Source of the DNA: Mycolicibacter senuensis
Lineage (GTDB): Bacteria > Actinomycetota > Actinomycetes > Mycobacteriales > Mycobacteriaceae
NCBI RefSeq assembly: GCF_003284925.1
Contig: NZ_QMEX01000028.1
Coordinates: 1-37,143, forward strand
Direction: 5' to 3'
Length of the DNA: 37,143 nt
Part shown: positions 18,389 through 27,935 of the stretch, piece after piece
Layout of the letters: each line of letters begins with the position of its first letter
Position numbering within the stretch: the first letter of the stretch is position 1
Position numbers and translations under genes: made by a program
Notes under the pieces: model-generated
What the model saw: the letters and a program-made list of their open reading frames with translations, nothing else
Told to the model about the DNA's origin: nothing
Database searches by the model: none

Positions 18389-18976
18389 CTACGGAAGGCC
18401 GATTCGTTGGGTCCAGGCGTCACCGCTGTGGTCGGGCGTCGGGTGCCAGTTCACCGTCACAGTGCGATCTGCCGTCTGCATTGATACGAAAAGCCCCAGC
18501 CTTACGGCCTGTTGCCCGTCGACCACGTCAAAGCGGTTGTATCCCCCACCCCCGGGGATAAACACGTCGGCGGGACGGACTGTGGGCTCGCCGGTAACGA
18601 CCACCGCATATTTTCGGGTTCTGGTGCCGTTGGTCAGCCGGAAATCCATCGCGTTACCTGTGCGGTCGATCCGCCACGGGTTCCGATCTTCAGCGTCGGC
18701 TGCATCTTGCAGAAGGACGATGTGCGCCTCTTGAGCAGTGGCCAACCGCTCGGCAGCATCGGCTGACCGAGCCGCCGCTGCGGATGCCGCCTCAGCGGCC
18801 TTGGTGGCTCTGGACTCGGCAGCTTGCGCGGCGGCTTTCGCGGTTTCTGACCGGCGAGATGACCGCCACGACTGGACGCCGAAAAGTGCGGCGACGACAA
18901 CCGCCAGCCAGGCCGGGAGAACGTCGCCCCAATGCTGCGATAACCAGTGAAGTAGCGAGTCCACCCAGCACGGCAC
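18389..18976 (-). CDS. Membrane-anchored coiled-coil protein, unknown function
   Basis: Not a family I recognise. One clear membrane helix (LPAWLAVVVAALFGVQSW) near the N-terminus is followed by a long Ala-rich heptad region (RRSETAKAAAQAAESRATKAAEAASAAAARSADAAERLATAQEAH), probably a coiled coil. A beta-rich C-terminal domain of about 90 residues then ends TVTVNWHPTPDHSGDAW. The start is uncertain: the GTG at 18976 is used here, but the frame is open to an ATG at 19177 with good third-base bias, which would overlap the divergent gene at 19162 by 16 bases and add a Cys/Ser-rich segment. The arrangement of membrane helix, coiled coil and soluble domain is seen in several phage-defence effectors, but nothing here proves that role. 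Confidence 0.6.
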   Translation of the reverse strand: MPCWVDSLLHWLSQHWGDVLPAWLAVVVAALFGVQSWRSSRRSETAKAAAQAAESRATKAAEAASAAAARSADAAERLATAQEAHIVLLQDAADAEDRNPWRIDRTGNAMDFRLTNGTRTRKYAVVVTGEPTVRPADVFIPGGGGYNRFDVVDGQQAVRLGLFVSMQTADRTVTVNWHPTPDHSGDAWTQRIGLP

Positions 18977-19161
18977 GAACAGCAGGCTAACGGCCGACGC
19001 CGGTTCCACCGTGGCTTTCGCGCTGGTGTCTCCGCATCGGTCGCGGCCACCGCGCCGCTGCCGGAGTGGAGGACCCGCCACGCAGCGGTGGACCGTGCAG
19101 CCGGGGCTGCAGGAGCTGGAGCCGGAGTGGCCCCCGTTCGACGTGGTGTTGACTGTCACCC

Positions 19162-20172
19162 GTGACGCAGATTTCATCGGCGCTCGACTGGTTGCCCGCT
19201 GAACTCACCCCGGTGGCCATGCGCTTGGCGCGCGCCGATGAACTTCAGTACGAGCTGGAGAAACTGTGCTTGGAATGGTCGAGCCGAGCACTCGACTTTG
19301 CGCAGGTGTGGAACAACGAAGGGTTGCTGGATCTCGCCGTGTCCGCAATCCGGCCAACGCCGCCCGCGATAACCATGCTGTTCAGCGAAGCCGTCAATCA
19401 CCTGCGCGCGGTTGTCGACAATGTGGTTTTCTACCTCGTCGAACAAGCACGCGGCTCGACCTTGCCGTCGAACCAGGCCACACAAGTAAAAATGCCAATA
19501 TGCCAATCGGCTGACAGCTTTGCGGGGTGGTCGAAGAAGGTCGCCAAGCACGTGCCCGAGTTGGGTCCTGGGACCACGCTCAACCAGCGGATCGCGAGTG
19601 CGCAGCCCTTTGCGGACCGCACCGTCACCATGTCGATCCCAATCGGCCTGGCGAAGATGGTGGGCGGCACCGGCCACGATGGGGTTCATCCACTGCTGTT
19701 GCTGCAGGGATACTCGAATGAGGACAAGCACCGCATGATCCGCCCCGTCATGTGCAGGTCGATTGCGACCCGTGCCGACCTGCCGTTCATGACCCAAGAC
19801 CTGGGGTGGAAAGTGATCAACGTGGGCGACGTCGTTGCCAGCGACGTGGAAGAAGGCACCCCGGTGGAGGTGACCTCGCGGACAGCAGTCCATGTCCAGC
19901 GCGCCCAAAGCGCGGTATGGGTAACGCCAGGAGCGGAACTTGGGCAGATTCACGATTTCGTCGCGGACATCTTGGTTCCCACCCTAATCACCGGTACGCC
20001 AAGCACTCCCCCCTTGCCGCGGCAGGTCGATCTGAGTGACAACGGGGAGACCGCCGAACAACGGATCGGGGCCGGAAAGGATGAGTCCGCGCACCGGCGA
20101 GCAGGCCGGGAGGTAGGAGAACGGTTGTTCGCGGACGCCATCCCCCCGCGAATCTTGCCTATGCCCAACTAG
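19162..20172 (+). CDS. Hypothetical protein, 336 residues
   Basis: Soluble, with no signal peptide or membrane helix. An N-terminal helical region (RLARADELQYELEKLCLEWSSRA, then SEAVNHLRAVVDNVVFYLVEQA) is followed by a motif LLLLQGYSNEDKHRM. A near-invariant LQ-x-Y-x-N-x-DKHR stretch is something I recall from many uncharacterised actinobacterial proteins in variable regions. HEPN-like RNase domains are also helical with polar motifs, but I do not see a certain R-x4-6-H. The GTG at 19162 is the first sensible start. It is divergent from the membrane/coiled-coil gene with almost no gap, so the two may be regulated together. Confidence 0.65.
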   Translation: MTQISSALDWLPAELTPVAMRLARADELQYELEKLCLEWSSRALDFAQVWNNEGLLDLAVSAIRPTPPAITMLFSEAVNHLRAVVDNVVFYLVEQARGSTLPSNQATQVKMPICQSADSFAGWSKKVAKHVPELGPGTTLNQRIASAQPFADRTVTMSIPIGLAKMVGGTGHDGVHPLLLLQGYSNEDKHRMIRPVMCRSIATRADLPFMTQDLGWKVINVGDVVASDVEEGTPVEVTSRTAVHVQRAQSAVWVTPGAELGQIHDFVADILVPTLITGTPSTPPLPRQVDLSDNGETAEQRIGAGKDESAHRRAGREVGERLFADAIPPRILPMPN

Positions 20173-20231
20173 CGAGTCGGGGGCCGCCTCCGGCCTGCCC
20201 CCTGTTGCCCAGCCGTGCAACGCTTGCGCCC

Positions 20232-20771
20232 GTGACCCACCCCGCCGAGCAGTTGCAGACCCTGATCACCCGCTGCGAACAGTTCCGCGGCGCCAAAGCC
20301 CCGGACGGCTACCGCGACAGCCTCGCCCTCTGCATCGTCGACAGCGTGCAGTCGACGGGCGTGAAGTACTCCAGCGTGGAGAAGGTGGTCGACCGTTACC
20401 GGGTCTACCGCCGGGCGCAGGGCGGCGACCCGAACCGCGACGGTGTGCGCGAACTCCTCGCGACATTCGAGGAGCTGCGCGTCCCCGACGGCTGGGCGGA
20501 GGCGATCGGGAACTGGAACCGGACCTCGACCCGCGGCGGGATGCTGAAGGCCGAAGCGATCCGAGACGCAGGTACAGTGCTCACCACTGAAGGTGTCGTG
20601 AAGCCGGATCGGATGATCTGCCGATTCGTCGCCGACTCGTTAACGCTGCCGCGCAAGGGCATCACGCTGGAGTTCGCCGGTGCGATCGTGACGGCCGCCG
20701 CCAAGGACATAGAAATGTCACCGATCGACCTCGACCACGCGATCTGGCAGTGGCAGCGGGTCCGAAAATAG
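20232..20771 (+). CDS. KPDRM-motif hypothetical protein, apparently with an internal deletion
   Basis: A 179-residue protein of an actinobacterial family I know only as hypothetical. The N-terminal half matches it well (EQLQTLITRCEQFRGAKAPDGYRDSLALCIVDSVQSTGVKY, then VVDRYRVYRRAQGGDP and WNRTSTRGGMLKAEAI), as does the C-terminal half (VKPDRMICRFVADSL...SPIDLDHAIWQWQRV). Members I recall carry about 45 more residues between these halves, including a Gly-rich helix-hairpin-helix-like GISWRYLLMLAG segment; here TTEGV runs straight into VKPDRM near 20595-20610. The frame is intact, so it is an in-frame loss. The GTG at 20232 begins the conserved part. The fold resembles a DNA-glycosylase-like helical domain; the activity is unknown and perhaps lost. 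Confidence 0.6.
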   Translation: MTHPAEQLQTLITRCEQFRGAKAPDGYRDSLALCIVDSVQSTGVKYSSVEKVVDRYRVYRRAQGGDPNRDGVRELLATFEELRVPDGWAEAIGNWNRTSTRGGMLKAEAIRDAGTVLTTEGVVKPDRMICRFVADSLTLPRKGITLEFAGAIVTAAAKDIEMSPIDLDHAIWQWQRVRK

Positions 20772-20902
20772 GGCCGTGCCCCCCGGCCGCCCTAGTTCTC
20801 ATACGACACACCGGTCACGTCTGCATCATCACTATTTTTGGTCAGTGGCTGATCATAGAGTAACGGTAAACGCGGGAAACCGCAGGTGAGGAGGCGCCTA
20901 CG

Positions 20903-21649
20903 ATGGCTGATCGTTCGGCGATCGAGTGGACTGAGGCCACCTGGAACCCCGTCACCGGCTGCGACCGCGTCTCGGCGGGATGCGACCACTGCTATGCGAT
21001 GACTCTCGCGAAGCGGCTGAAGGCCATGGGTTCGGCGAAGTATCAGGTCGACGGCGACCCAAGAACGTCCGGACCTGGCTTCGGCGTCACCGTCCATCCG
21101 CAGGCCCTCGATGAGCCGTACCGTTGGCGCAACTCGCGCGTCGTGTTCGTGAACTCGATGTCCGACCTGTTTCACGCAAAGGTTCCGCTGGACTTCATCC
21201 GCGACGTGTTCGACGTTTGTCGCGACACCCCCCAGCACACCTACCAGGTGCTGACCAAGCGCAGCCTGCGGCTGCGGCGCGTGGCCGACAAGCTCGACTG
21301 GCCGGACAACCTCTGGATGGGCGTGTCCGTGGAGAGCGCCGAGGTACTGCAGCGAGTAGACGACCTTCGCCAAGTGCCCGCCGCGGTGCGGTTCTTGTCC
21401 TGTGAACCGTTGCTCGGCCCGCTCGACGGGATCGATCTCACGGGCATCGGATGGGTGATCGCGGGCGGCGAATCCGGCCCTCGCTATCGGCCGATGGAGC
21501 TGGGCTGGGCGCGTGGCATCCGCGATTCCTGCCAGGAGGCCGGGGTGCCGTTCTTCTTCAAGCAGTGGGGCGGCCGGACACCGAAAGCACTTGGCCGCGA
21601 ACTCGACGGCCAGCTGTGGGACGAAATGCCTGAGGCCGCTACGGGTTAG
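20903..21649 (+). CDS. DUF5131 (phage Gp37/Gp68) three-Cys-motif protein
   Basis: A 248-residue protein of the Gp37/Gp68 family (PF07505). The N-terminus IEWTEATWNPVTGC is the family hallmark, followed by C-x6-C-x2-C (Cys20, Cys27, Cys30: CDRVSAGCDHC), which suggests a metal or iron-sulfur site on a radical-SAM-like barrel. Other family blocks are FVNSMSDLFH, YQVLTKRSLRL, LWMGVSVES, RFLSCEPLLGPL, WVIAGGESG and a closing PFFFKQWGG. Full length. A GAGGAGG ribosome site precedes the ATG. It is convergent with its known partner tcmP, their stops overlapping by 4 bases. The reaction is unknown. Such pairs recur on phages and islands, so a nucleic-acid modification or conflict role is plausible. 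Confidence 0.88.
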   Translation: MADRSAIEWTEATWNPVTGCDRVSAGCDHCYAMTLAKRLKAMGSAKYQVDGDPRTSGPGFGVTVHPQALDEPYRWRNSRVVFVNSMSDLFHAKVPLDFIRDVFDVCRDTPQHTYQVLTKRSLRLRRVADKLDWPDNLWMGVSVESAEVLQRVDDLRQVPAAVRFLSCEPLLGPLDGIDLTGIGWVIAGGESGPRYRPMELGWARGIRDSCQEAGVPFFFKQWGGRTPKALGRELDGQLWDEMPEAATG

Positions 21650-22761
21650 CTTTCGTCCTCGACCTCGTCATCCGGACCTTCCTCGAAGATCCGGATACGA
21701 CTCGTGGCCGGCCAGGGCGCGTTCTTCGGCGTCGTCACGGGCGACAGCCGGACCGCCATCCCCTCCTCAAACAGTCGACTGAGCGCGGTGCGCACGTGTG
21801 GTTCGGTGTAGCCGAGGATTTGCGCCTGCGCCACCAGCGTGGCGAAGTCGTGAACACCGATGCGCTTCCGGAAGTCCTCGATCAGGTCATCGATATCGGG
21901 TTCGAGCAGGCTGGGCTGGAACGCCGTGTCAGCGCTGGCCCCGCGACCGCTCGTAGGGTCCGCCGACCACTTAGCGGAATTCCAGCATTCGAGCCCAGCC
22001 TGGTGGTGCGTCGCGAAGATCAGCGAGTACCGGGTGTACCGGCGCGCGACATCGACACCGAACGCCGAGGTGTGGCAGCCGAGCGCGTTGAGCTTCTCGC
22101 AGTACAGGTTGACGAGCGCAGCCTTGGACTGCGCCGTGGTGAGCCCCTCGGGAATGTTCTTCCACGCGTCATCCCCGTAGAAGTTGTTCATTACAGACAC
22201 CATCGCCGGGTTCGTGCGGAACCGGTGCGCTTCGTCAGCCATGAACGTGATCACGGCGTCGTTCTTGGGCAGCTTCACGATCTCCGAGATGATCGACCAC
22301 GGAATCTGGTTGAGCCCGAAAGGGTCGATAATCCACAGTGCCTTATGCCCCGGCGTGATGTGCTTCTGCCGGACGTCCCCCACGATCTCCTCGAAGGGCT
22401 TCGGCCCGACCGGCACATGCGTGATCCGGCCATCTGCGGGAAGAGACCTCATTCGCGCGTCCAGCGCCTCGCACCGCCGCGAGTCAAGGTCGTTGGTCAC
22501 AAGGGTAAGCGGCTGGAAGTTCGGACGACAGACGTGCTCCCGGTAGAGCTTCGCAATCATGATCGCGCTGCCGTCGAGACCATCGGAGTACATGCCCGAG
22601 CCCGCGAAGCCGTCGATGATCGTCCCCGGCTTCGCCCACTTGCCTTGCAGAACCTTGCCCATCCAACATGCGATGTATCGCCGGTAGAATGCGTGCTTCA
22701 GGCGGGTGTGCGGGTCCGACTCGTAGTCAACCTGGGAGCGCAGATCTTCTTTTCGTGTCAC
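21646..22761 (-). CDS. tcmP: Three-Cys-motif partner protein TcmP
   Basis: A 371-residue protein of the TcmP family, defined by its neighbourhood to three-Cys-motif (DUF5131) proteins, exactly the situation here. The N-terminal part has TIIDGFAGSGMYSDG, close to motif I of Rossmann methyltransferases, and LTLVTNDLDSRRC with an acidic turn. The middle has ALWIIDPFGLNQIPW, where DPFG sits like a methyltransferase catalytic motif, then MADEAHRF. The C-terminal 110 residues look like a winged helix (DDLIEDFRKRIGVHDFATLVAQAQILGYTEPHVRTALSRLFEEGMAVRL). I infer a SAM-dependent or nucleotide-binding enzyme with a DNA-binding tail. The GTG at 22761 opens the conserved frame; GGAGA about 14 nt upstream is a poor ribosome site. 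Confidence 0.85.
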   Translation of the reverse strand: MTRKEDLRSQVDYESDPHTRLKHAFYRRYIACWMGKVLQGKWAKPGTIIDGFAGSGMYSDGLDGSAIMIAKLYREHVCRPNFQPLTLVTNDLDSRRCEALDARMRSLPADGRITHVPVGPKPFEEIVGDVRQKHITPGHKALWIIDPFGLNQIPWSIISEIVKLPKNDAVITFMADEAHRFRTNPAMVSVMNNFYGDDAWKNIPEGLTTAQSKAALVNLYCEKLNALGCHTSAFGVDVARRYTRYSLIFATHHQAGLECWNSAKWSADPTSGRGASADTAFQPSLLEPDIDDLIEDFRKRIGVHDFATLVAQAQILGYTEPHVRTALSRLFEEGMAVRLSPVTTPKNAPWPATSRIRIFEEGPDDEVEDES

Positions 22762-22988
22762 CGGCCCGAATCCGTCTCCGCGGACATCACGGTTCGCCGG
22801 GGATCAAGCCTCATCAATTCGTCAGTGTGTTCTGCCGCCACTCTGGCAGCGTAGGCACTGGTAACGACCGCTCCCCGGCAACTCGCCGACACATGGTCAC
22901 TCCGCCCCAGTCCCCCTGATCCAGCAATGCCGTCTGCCCGATTGAATAAGGTCTACAGCGCAGCGGATCGACATTAGAAGGTGCGGAC

Positions 22989-25900
22989 ATGGGTTCGATT
23001 CACGAGGTGATCGAGGTGTTGCGCCAAGCGCCGTCGAACTCCGAGCGTGGCACCGAGTTCGAGAAGCTGATGGTGCGCTACTTCGAACTCGACCCGATGC
23101 TGGTCCAGCAGTACGACCAGGTGTGTCGGTGGATCGACTGGTCTGGCCGCAACGGCACGGTCGACACCGGCATTGATCTGGTGGCCCGTGAGCGTGATAC
23201 CGGTGAGTACGTCGGGATTCAGTGCAAGTTCTACGAGCCGGGAAACACCTTGCCGAAAGGCGAGATCGACTCTTTCCTCAACGAACTCGGTAAGGAGCCG
23301 TTCGCCAAGGGCATCATCATCTCCACCACCAACCGGTGGGGAAAGAACGCCGAGGAGTCGCTGGAGGGCCGCTCCAAGCCGGTGAGCCGCATCGGGCTTG
23401 ACGTGATCGCCGAGTCCCGCATCGACTGGGACATTGCCTGGCCCGCCGGGAAACTCCAGATCGAACTCACCCCATCGAAGCGGTTCGCCCCGCGGCCACA
23501 CCAGCAGCAGGCCATCGACGCCGTCCTGCGCGGCTTCGCCGCCGGGAACGACCGCGGCAAGCTGATCATGGCCTGCGGCACCGGAAAGACGTTTACGGCG
23601 CTGCGCCTGTGTGAGCGTGTCGCCGCCGATAACGGTGGGGCGGCGCGGGTGTTGTTTCTGGTGCCGTCGATCTCGCTGCTGAGCCAGACGTTGCGGGAAT
23701 GGACCGCCCAGACCGAGCTGGACCTGCGGGCGTTCGCGGTCTGCTCGGACACCAAGGTCTCGCGCACGGCGGAGGACTACAACGTCCACGACGTGCCGAT
23801 CCCGGTCACCACCGATCCGGCCCGCCTGGCGCAGGAGATGGCGCACCGAAAGCGTGCTGCCGGGCTGACGGTGGTGTTCTCCACTTACCAGTCCCTGCCG
23901 GCCGTGGCCGTTGCCCAAGGACACGGGGTCGACGAGTTTGATCTAGTGATCTGCGACGAGGCTCATCGCACCACCGGGGTTACCTTGGCCGGTGAGGATG
24001 AGTCGCACTTCGTGCGCGTCCACGACGCCGATTACCTCAAGGCCCGACGGCGGCTGTACATGACCGCCACACCGCGGATCTTCGCCGATTCGGTCAAGGA
24101 CAAGGCCGACGAGCACTCCGCCGAGCTGGTCTCGATGGACAATGAGCTGACCTACGGCCCGGAGTTTCACCGGCTGAGCTTCGGGGAGGCCGTTGAGCGT
24201 GGCCTGCTTACCGACTACAAGGTGCTGGTCCTCACCGTCAATGAGTCGGTGATCGCACCCCGGCTCCAACAACAGCTCGCCACCGTCTCCGGGGAGCTGC
24301 CCCTCGATGACGCCTCCAAGATCATCGGCTGTTGGAACGGCCTGGCCAAACGGGCTGGAACCTCACCGGATGGTGGCGGGTTCGCCGCGGGTGAGGCCCC
24401 GATGCGCCGCGCAGTCGCCTTCGCCCGCGATATCAAGACCTCCAAGCAGCTGACCGAGATGTTCCCGCTGGTCGTTGCGGCCTACCAGGACATGCTCAAC
24501 GAGCACGAGAACGACGGCCAGCCCATCAACGACACCAACCGCGATCTGACCTGCGCGGTCCGCCACGTCGATGGCACCTTCAACGCCTTGGAACGCAACC
24601 GGCAGCTGACTTGGCTCAAGGGAGTGATCGCCGAAGACGAGTGCCGGGTGCTGTCCAACGCCCGCTGTCTCTCCGAAGGCGTCGATGTCCCCGCCCTGGA
24701 TGCGGTGATGTTCCTCAACCCCCGCAACTCCGTCGTGGACGTGGTGCAGTCGGTCGGGCGGGTGATGCGTAAAGCGGAGTCCAAGGACTACGGGTATGTG
24801 ATCCTTCCGGTCGCCGTCCCCGAAGGTGTTGAGCCGTCCGAAGCGCTCGGCGACAACCAGCGGTTCAAGGTGGTGTGGCAGGTCCTCAACGCCCTGCGCT
24901 CCCACGATGAGCGCTTCGACGCGATGGTCAACTCCATCGCGCTCAACGGCAAGCCCGACACCAAGTCCGGCCAGGGCAGCACCTTGATGCTCGACCACAT
25001 CGGCCCCGTCACCGACGATCAGGGCGGCACCGAGACCGTCGCCAGCGACCTGACCCAGCAGCAGATGGCGTTGTTCTCCCTGTCGGCGTGGCAGGAGGCG
25101 ATCTACGCGCGCATCGTCGACAAGGTCGGCACCCGCACCTACTGGGAGCAGTGGGCCGCTGACGTCGCCGACATCGCCGCCCGCCTGGTCACCCGCATCA
25201 CCGCCCTGCTCGACGGAGCCCACTCCGAGGCCAACACGGGGTTCGAGCAGTTCCTCACCGGCCTGCGCGACAACCTCAACGACTCCATCACCCCAGCCGA
25301 CGCGATCAGCATGCTGGCCCAGCACCTGATCACCAAACCGGTCTTCGACGCCCTGTTCGCCGGGCACGACTTCGCCTCCCACAACCCCGTCTCGCGCACC
25401 ATGCAGAAAATGGTCGACGCCCTTGGAGACGCCGGGCTGGAAGCCGAGACCACCCGACTGGAGGGCTTCTACGCTTCGGTGCGCCGCCGGGCCTCCGAAG
25501 TCACCAGCGCGGAGGGCAAGCAGCAAGTCATCGCCGAGTTGTACGAGAAGTTCTTCCGCATCGGCTTCAAGAAGCAAGCCGACGCCCTCGGCATCGTCTA
25601 CACCCCGACCGAGATCGTCAACTTCATCTTGCGCGCCGTCGACACCGTCTCCCGCACCCACTTCGGGCGCGGCCTCACCGACGGCGGCGTGCACATCCTC
25701 GACGGGTTCACCGGCACCGGCACCTTCATCACCCGGCTCCTGCAATCGGGCCTCATCCACCCGGCGGACCTGGCCCGCAAGTACTCCGGCGAGCTGCACG
25801 CCAACGAGATCATGCTGCTGGCCTACTACATTGCCGCGGTCAACATCGAGACCACCTACCACGCCCTGACCGGCAAGACCGCCGCCGGAGAAGACGACTA

Positions 25901-27878
25901 CGAGCCGTTCCCGGGCATTGTGCTCGCTGACACCTTCCAGATCAGCGAAGCCGACGACTCGATGGACTCGGTCATGTTCCCCCACAACAACGCTCGCATC
26001 GAAGCCCAGCTCGCCGCCCCGATCAACGTCATCGTCGGTAACCCCCCATATTCGGTGGGGCAGGACAGCGCCAACGACCTCAATGCCAACGTCAAGTACC
26101 CCACTCTGGACGGCCTGATCGAGCAGACCTACGCGAAGCGGTCGACGGCCACCACGCGGCGCACCCTCTACGACTCCTACGTCCGCGCATTCCGCTGGGC
26201 AACCGACCGTATCGCAGACAGCGGGGTCGTCGGGTTCGTCTCCAACGGCGGCTGGATCGACGCCAACACCGCCGACGGCATGCGCCTATCCCTCGCCGAC
26301 GACTACACGACCATCTATGTCTACAACCTGCGCGGCAACCAGCGCACCGCCGGGGAACTGTCCCGCAAGGAGGGCGGCAAGGTCTTCGGCGGCGGCAGCC
26401 GCAATACCGTCGCCATCTTCATCGGCATCAAAGACCCCGCCCACACCGGACCTTGCCAGGTGTTCTACCGCGACATCGGCGACTACCTCACCCGCGAAGA
26501 CAAACTCCGCATCGTCAACGACGCCCAGATCGACACCGTGGGCTGGCAGCCGATCAACCCGAACACCGACGGCGACTGGATCAACCAACGCGACGACACC
26601 TTCCCCACCTGGCCTGTGCTCGGCCAGAAGCGCGGACCGTCGGGAGCGATCACCGTTTTTTCCAACTACTCACTCGGCCTGGCCACCAACCGAGACGCGT
26701 GGGTGGTGAACTACTCCGCCGCATCCCTTTCGCAAAACGTCCATGAGCTGATCGAGAACTACGTTCATGAGCAGTCCCGTTTTGTGCAGTATTGCACCGA
26801 TACTGGCGTTACCAGACCGTCCGAATCGGTCGTCGGCAACTTCCTCCGCGTCTATCCTGACGCGGCCCGTGGTGACTACATCAACTGGTCTGCGGGCCTA
26901 CGATCTAGGTTCGCTCGGCAGGCGGTCCCCAGTTTCAATCCGGATGGCGTTCGAAGGACGGCCTATCGTCCGTTCAGCCGACAGCTGACGTATTTCGATT
27001 CATTCCTAAACGAACGGCAGAACCAGCTGCCATCGATGTTCCCGACGCCGCACCACCAGAACGTCGGCTACTACGTCGTCGGTGCGGGATCGGACGTGCC
27101 GTTCTCGGCGATCATGCTCGACGACCTCCCGAACCTCCACGTAACCGGCGCTGGCAGTGGTGGTCAGTTCTTCCCCCGCTGGACCTACGAGAAGGCCAAC
27201 CAGGGCGACGGCGGCCTGGACTTCACGGTCACAGAGGACGGTGAGGTCGACGAGCATGGCTACCGCCGGGTGGACAACATCACCGACACCATCCTGGCGC
27301 TATATCGCGAGGCCGTCGGCGACCAGGTGGCCAAGGACGACATCTTCTACTACGTCTACGGCCTGCTCCACGACCCGGACTACCGGGCCAAGTACGCCGC
27401 CGACCTCAAGAAGATGCTGCCGCACATCCCGACCCCCCAAACCCGGGAGCGCTTCGAGCAGCTGGCCGACGCCGGTCGCAGACTGGCCGAACTGCACGTG
27501 GACTACGAGACCGTCGACCCGTACCCTCTCGACGTCCAGCTGAAGCCCGGCGCGGAGCCCGCGGACCGGGAGACCTGGCGGGTGACCAAGATGAAGTGGA
27601 AGTCGAAAACCGACCACACCGCCATCGTCTACAACCCCAAAGTCGCCATCTCGGGCATCCCCGAGAACGCCGAACGCTACATGCTCGGATCTCGATCCGC
27701 GCTGGCCTGGATCATCGACCGCTACCAAGTCAAGACCGACAAGGCCTCCGGCATCGTCAATGACCCCAACGACTGGTGCGACGAACACGACGACCCGACC
27801 TATATCGTCGACCTCATCAAGAAGGTCACCACCGTCGCCGTCGAGACGATGAAGATCATCGACGCCCTCAGCGCGTAA
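22989..27878 (+). CDS. Single-chain type ISP-like restriction-modification enzyme
   Basis: A 1,629-residue polypeptide combining restriction, translocation and methylation, as in LlaGI/LlaBIII. In order: an Mrr-like PD-(D/E)xK nuclease (about 15-150; GIDLVARERDTGEYVGIQCKF); a superfamily 2 helicase with Walker A ACGTGKT (about 196-202), DEAH (about 322-325), YMTATP, and motif VI QSVGRVMRK; a helical coupler; an N6-adenine methyltransferase with DGFTGTGTF (from 905) and NPPY (from 1018); and a target-recognition/C-terminal region. All key residues are present, so it should be active. It should methylate one strand of an asymmetric site and cut unmodified DNA when two enzymes collide. GAAGG precedes the ATG. 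It is divergent from tcmP across 227 bases that hold both promoters (TAAGGT near 22947 is a possible -10). Confidence 0.9.
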   Translation: MGSIHEVIEVLRQAPSNSERGTEFEKLMVRYFELDPMLVQQYDQVCRWIDWSGRNGTVDTGIDLVARERDTGEYVGIQCKFYEPGNTLPKGEIDSFLNELGKEPFAKGIIISTTNRWGKNAEESLEGRSKPVSRIGLDVIAESRIDWDIAWPAGKLQIELTPSKRFAPRPHQQQAIDAVLRGFAAGNDRGKLIMACGTGKTFTALRLCERVAADNGGAARVLFLVPSISLLSQTLREWTAQTELDLRAFAVCSDTKVSRTAEDYNVHDVPIPVTTDPARLAQEMAHRKRAAGLTVVFSTYQSLPAVAVAQGHGVDEFDLVICDEAHRTTGVTLAGEDESHFVRVHDADYLKARRRLYMTATPRIFADSVKDKADEHSAELVSMDNELTYGPEFHRLSFGEAVERGLLTDYKVLVLTVNESVIAPRLQQQLATVSGELPLDDASKIIGCWNGLAKRAGTSPDGGGFAAGEAPMRRAVAFARDIKTSKQLTEMFPLVVAAYQDMLNEHENDGQPINDTNRDLTCAVRHVDGTFNALERNRQLTWLKGVIAEDECRVLSNARCLSEGVDVPALDAVMFLNPRNSVVDVVQSVGRVMRKAESKDYGYVILPVAVPEGVEPSEALGDNQRFKVVWQVLNALRSHDERFDAMVNSIALNGKPDTKSGQGSTLMLDHIGPVTDDQGGTETVASDLTQQQMALFSLSAWQEAIYARIVDKVGTRTYWEQWAADVADIAARLVTRITALLDGAHSEANTGFEQFLTGLRDNLNDSITPADAISMLAQHLITKPVFDALFAGHDFASHNPVSRTMQKMVDALGDAGLEAETTRLEGFYASVRRRASEVTSAEGKQQVIAELYEKFFRIGFKKQADALGIVYTPTEIVNFILRAVDTVSRTHFGRGLTDGGVHILDGFTGTGTFITRLLQSGLIHPADLARKYSGELHANEIMLLAYYIAAVNIETTYHALTGKTAAGEDDYEPFPGIVLADTFQISEADDSMDSVMFPHNNARIEAQLAAPINVIVGNPPYSVGQDSANDLNANVKYPTLDGLIEQTYAKRSTATTRRTLYDSYVRAFRWATDRIADSGVVGFVSNGGWIDANTADGMRLSLADDYTTIYVYNLRGNQRTAGELSRKEGGKVFGGGSRNTVAIFIGIKDPAHTGPCQVFYRDIGDYLTREDKLRIVNDAQIDTVGWQPINPNTDGDWINQRDDTFPTWPVLGQKRGPSGAITVFSNYSLGLATNRDAWVVNYSAASLSQNVHELIENYVHEQSRFVQYCTDTGVTRPSESVVGNFLRVYPDAARGDYINWSAGLRSRFARQAVPSFNPDGVRRTAYRPFSRQLTYFDSFLNERQNQLPSMFPTPHHQNVGYYVVGAGSDVPFSAIMLDDLPNLHVTGAGSGGQFFPRWTYEKANQGDGGLDFTVTEDGEVDEHGYRRVDNITDTILALYREAVGDQVAKDDIFYYVYGLLHDPDYRAKYAADLKKMLPHIPTPQTRERFEQLADAGRRLAELHVDYETVDPYPLDVQLKPGAEPADRETWRVTKMKWKSKTDHTAIVYNPKVAISGIPENAERYMLGSRSALAWIIDRYQVKTDKASGIVNDPNDWCDEHDDPTYIVDLIKKVTTVAVETMKIIDALSA

Positions 27879-27935
27879 TGCGTTGCCAAAGCTGCAGACT
27901 GGACGATTACGACGCCAAAGGAGAACGAGGCTACG

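Noticed and set aside
24363..25985. A 540-residue minus-strand frame inside the ISP gene
   Set aside because: Antisense shadow of a strongly supported gene; low-complexity Val/Gly/Asp composition and no domain.
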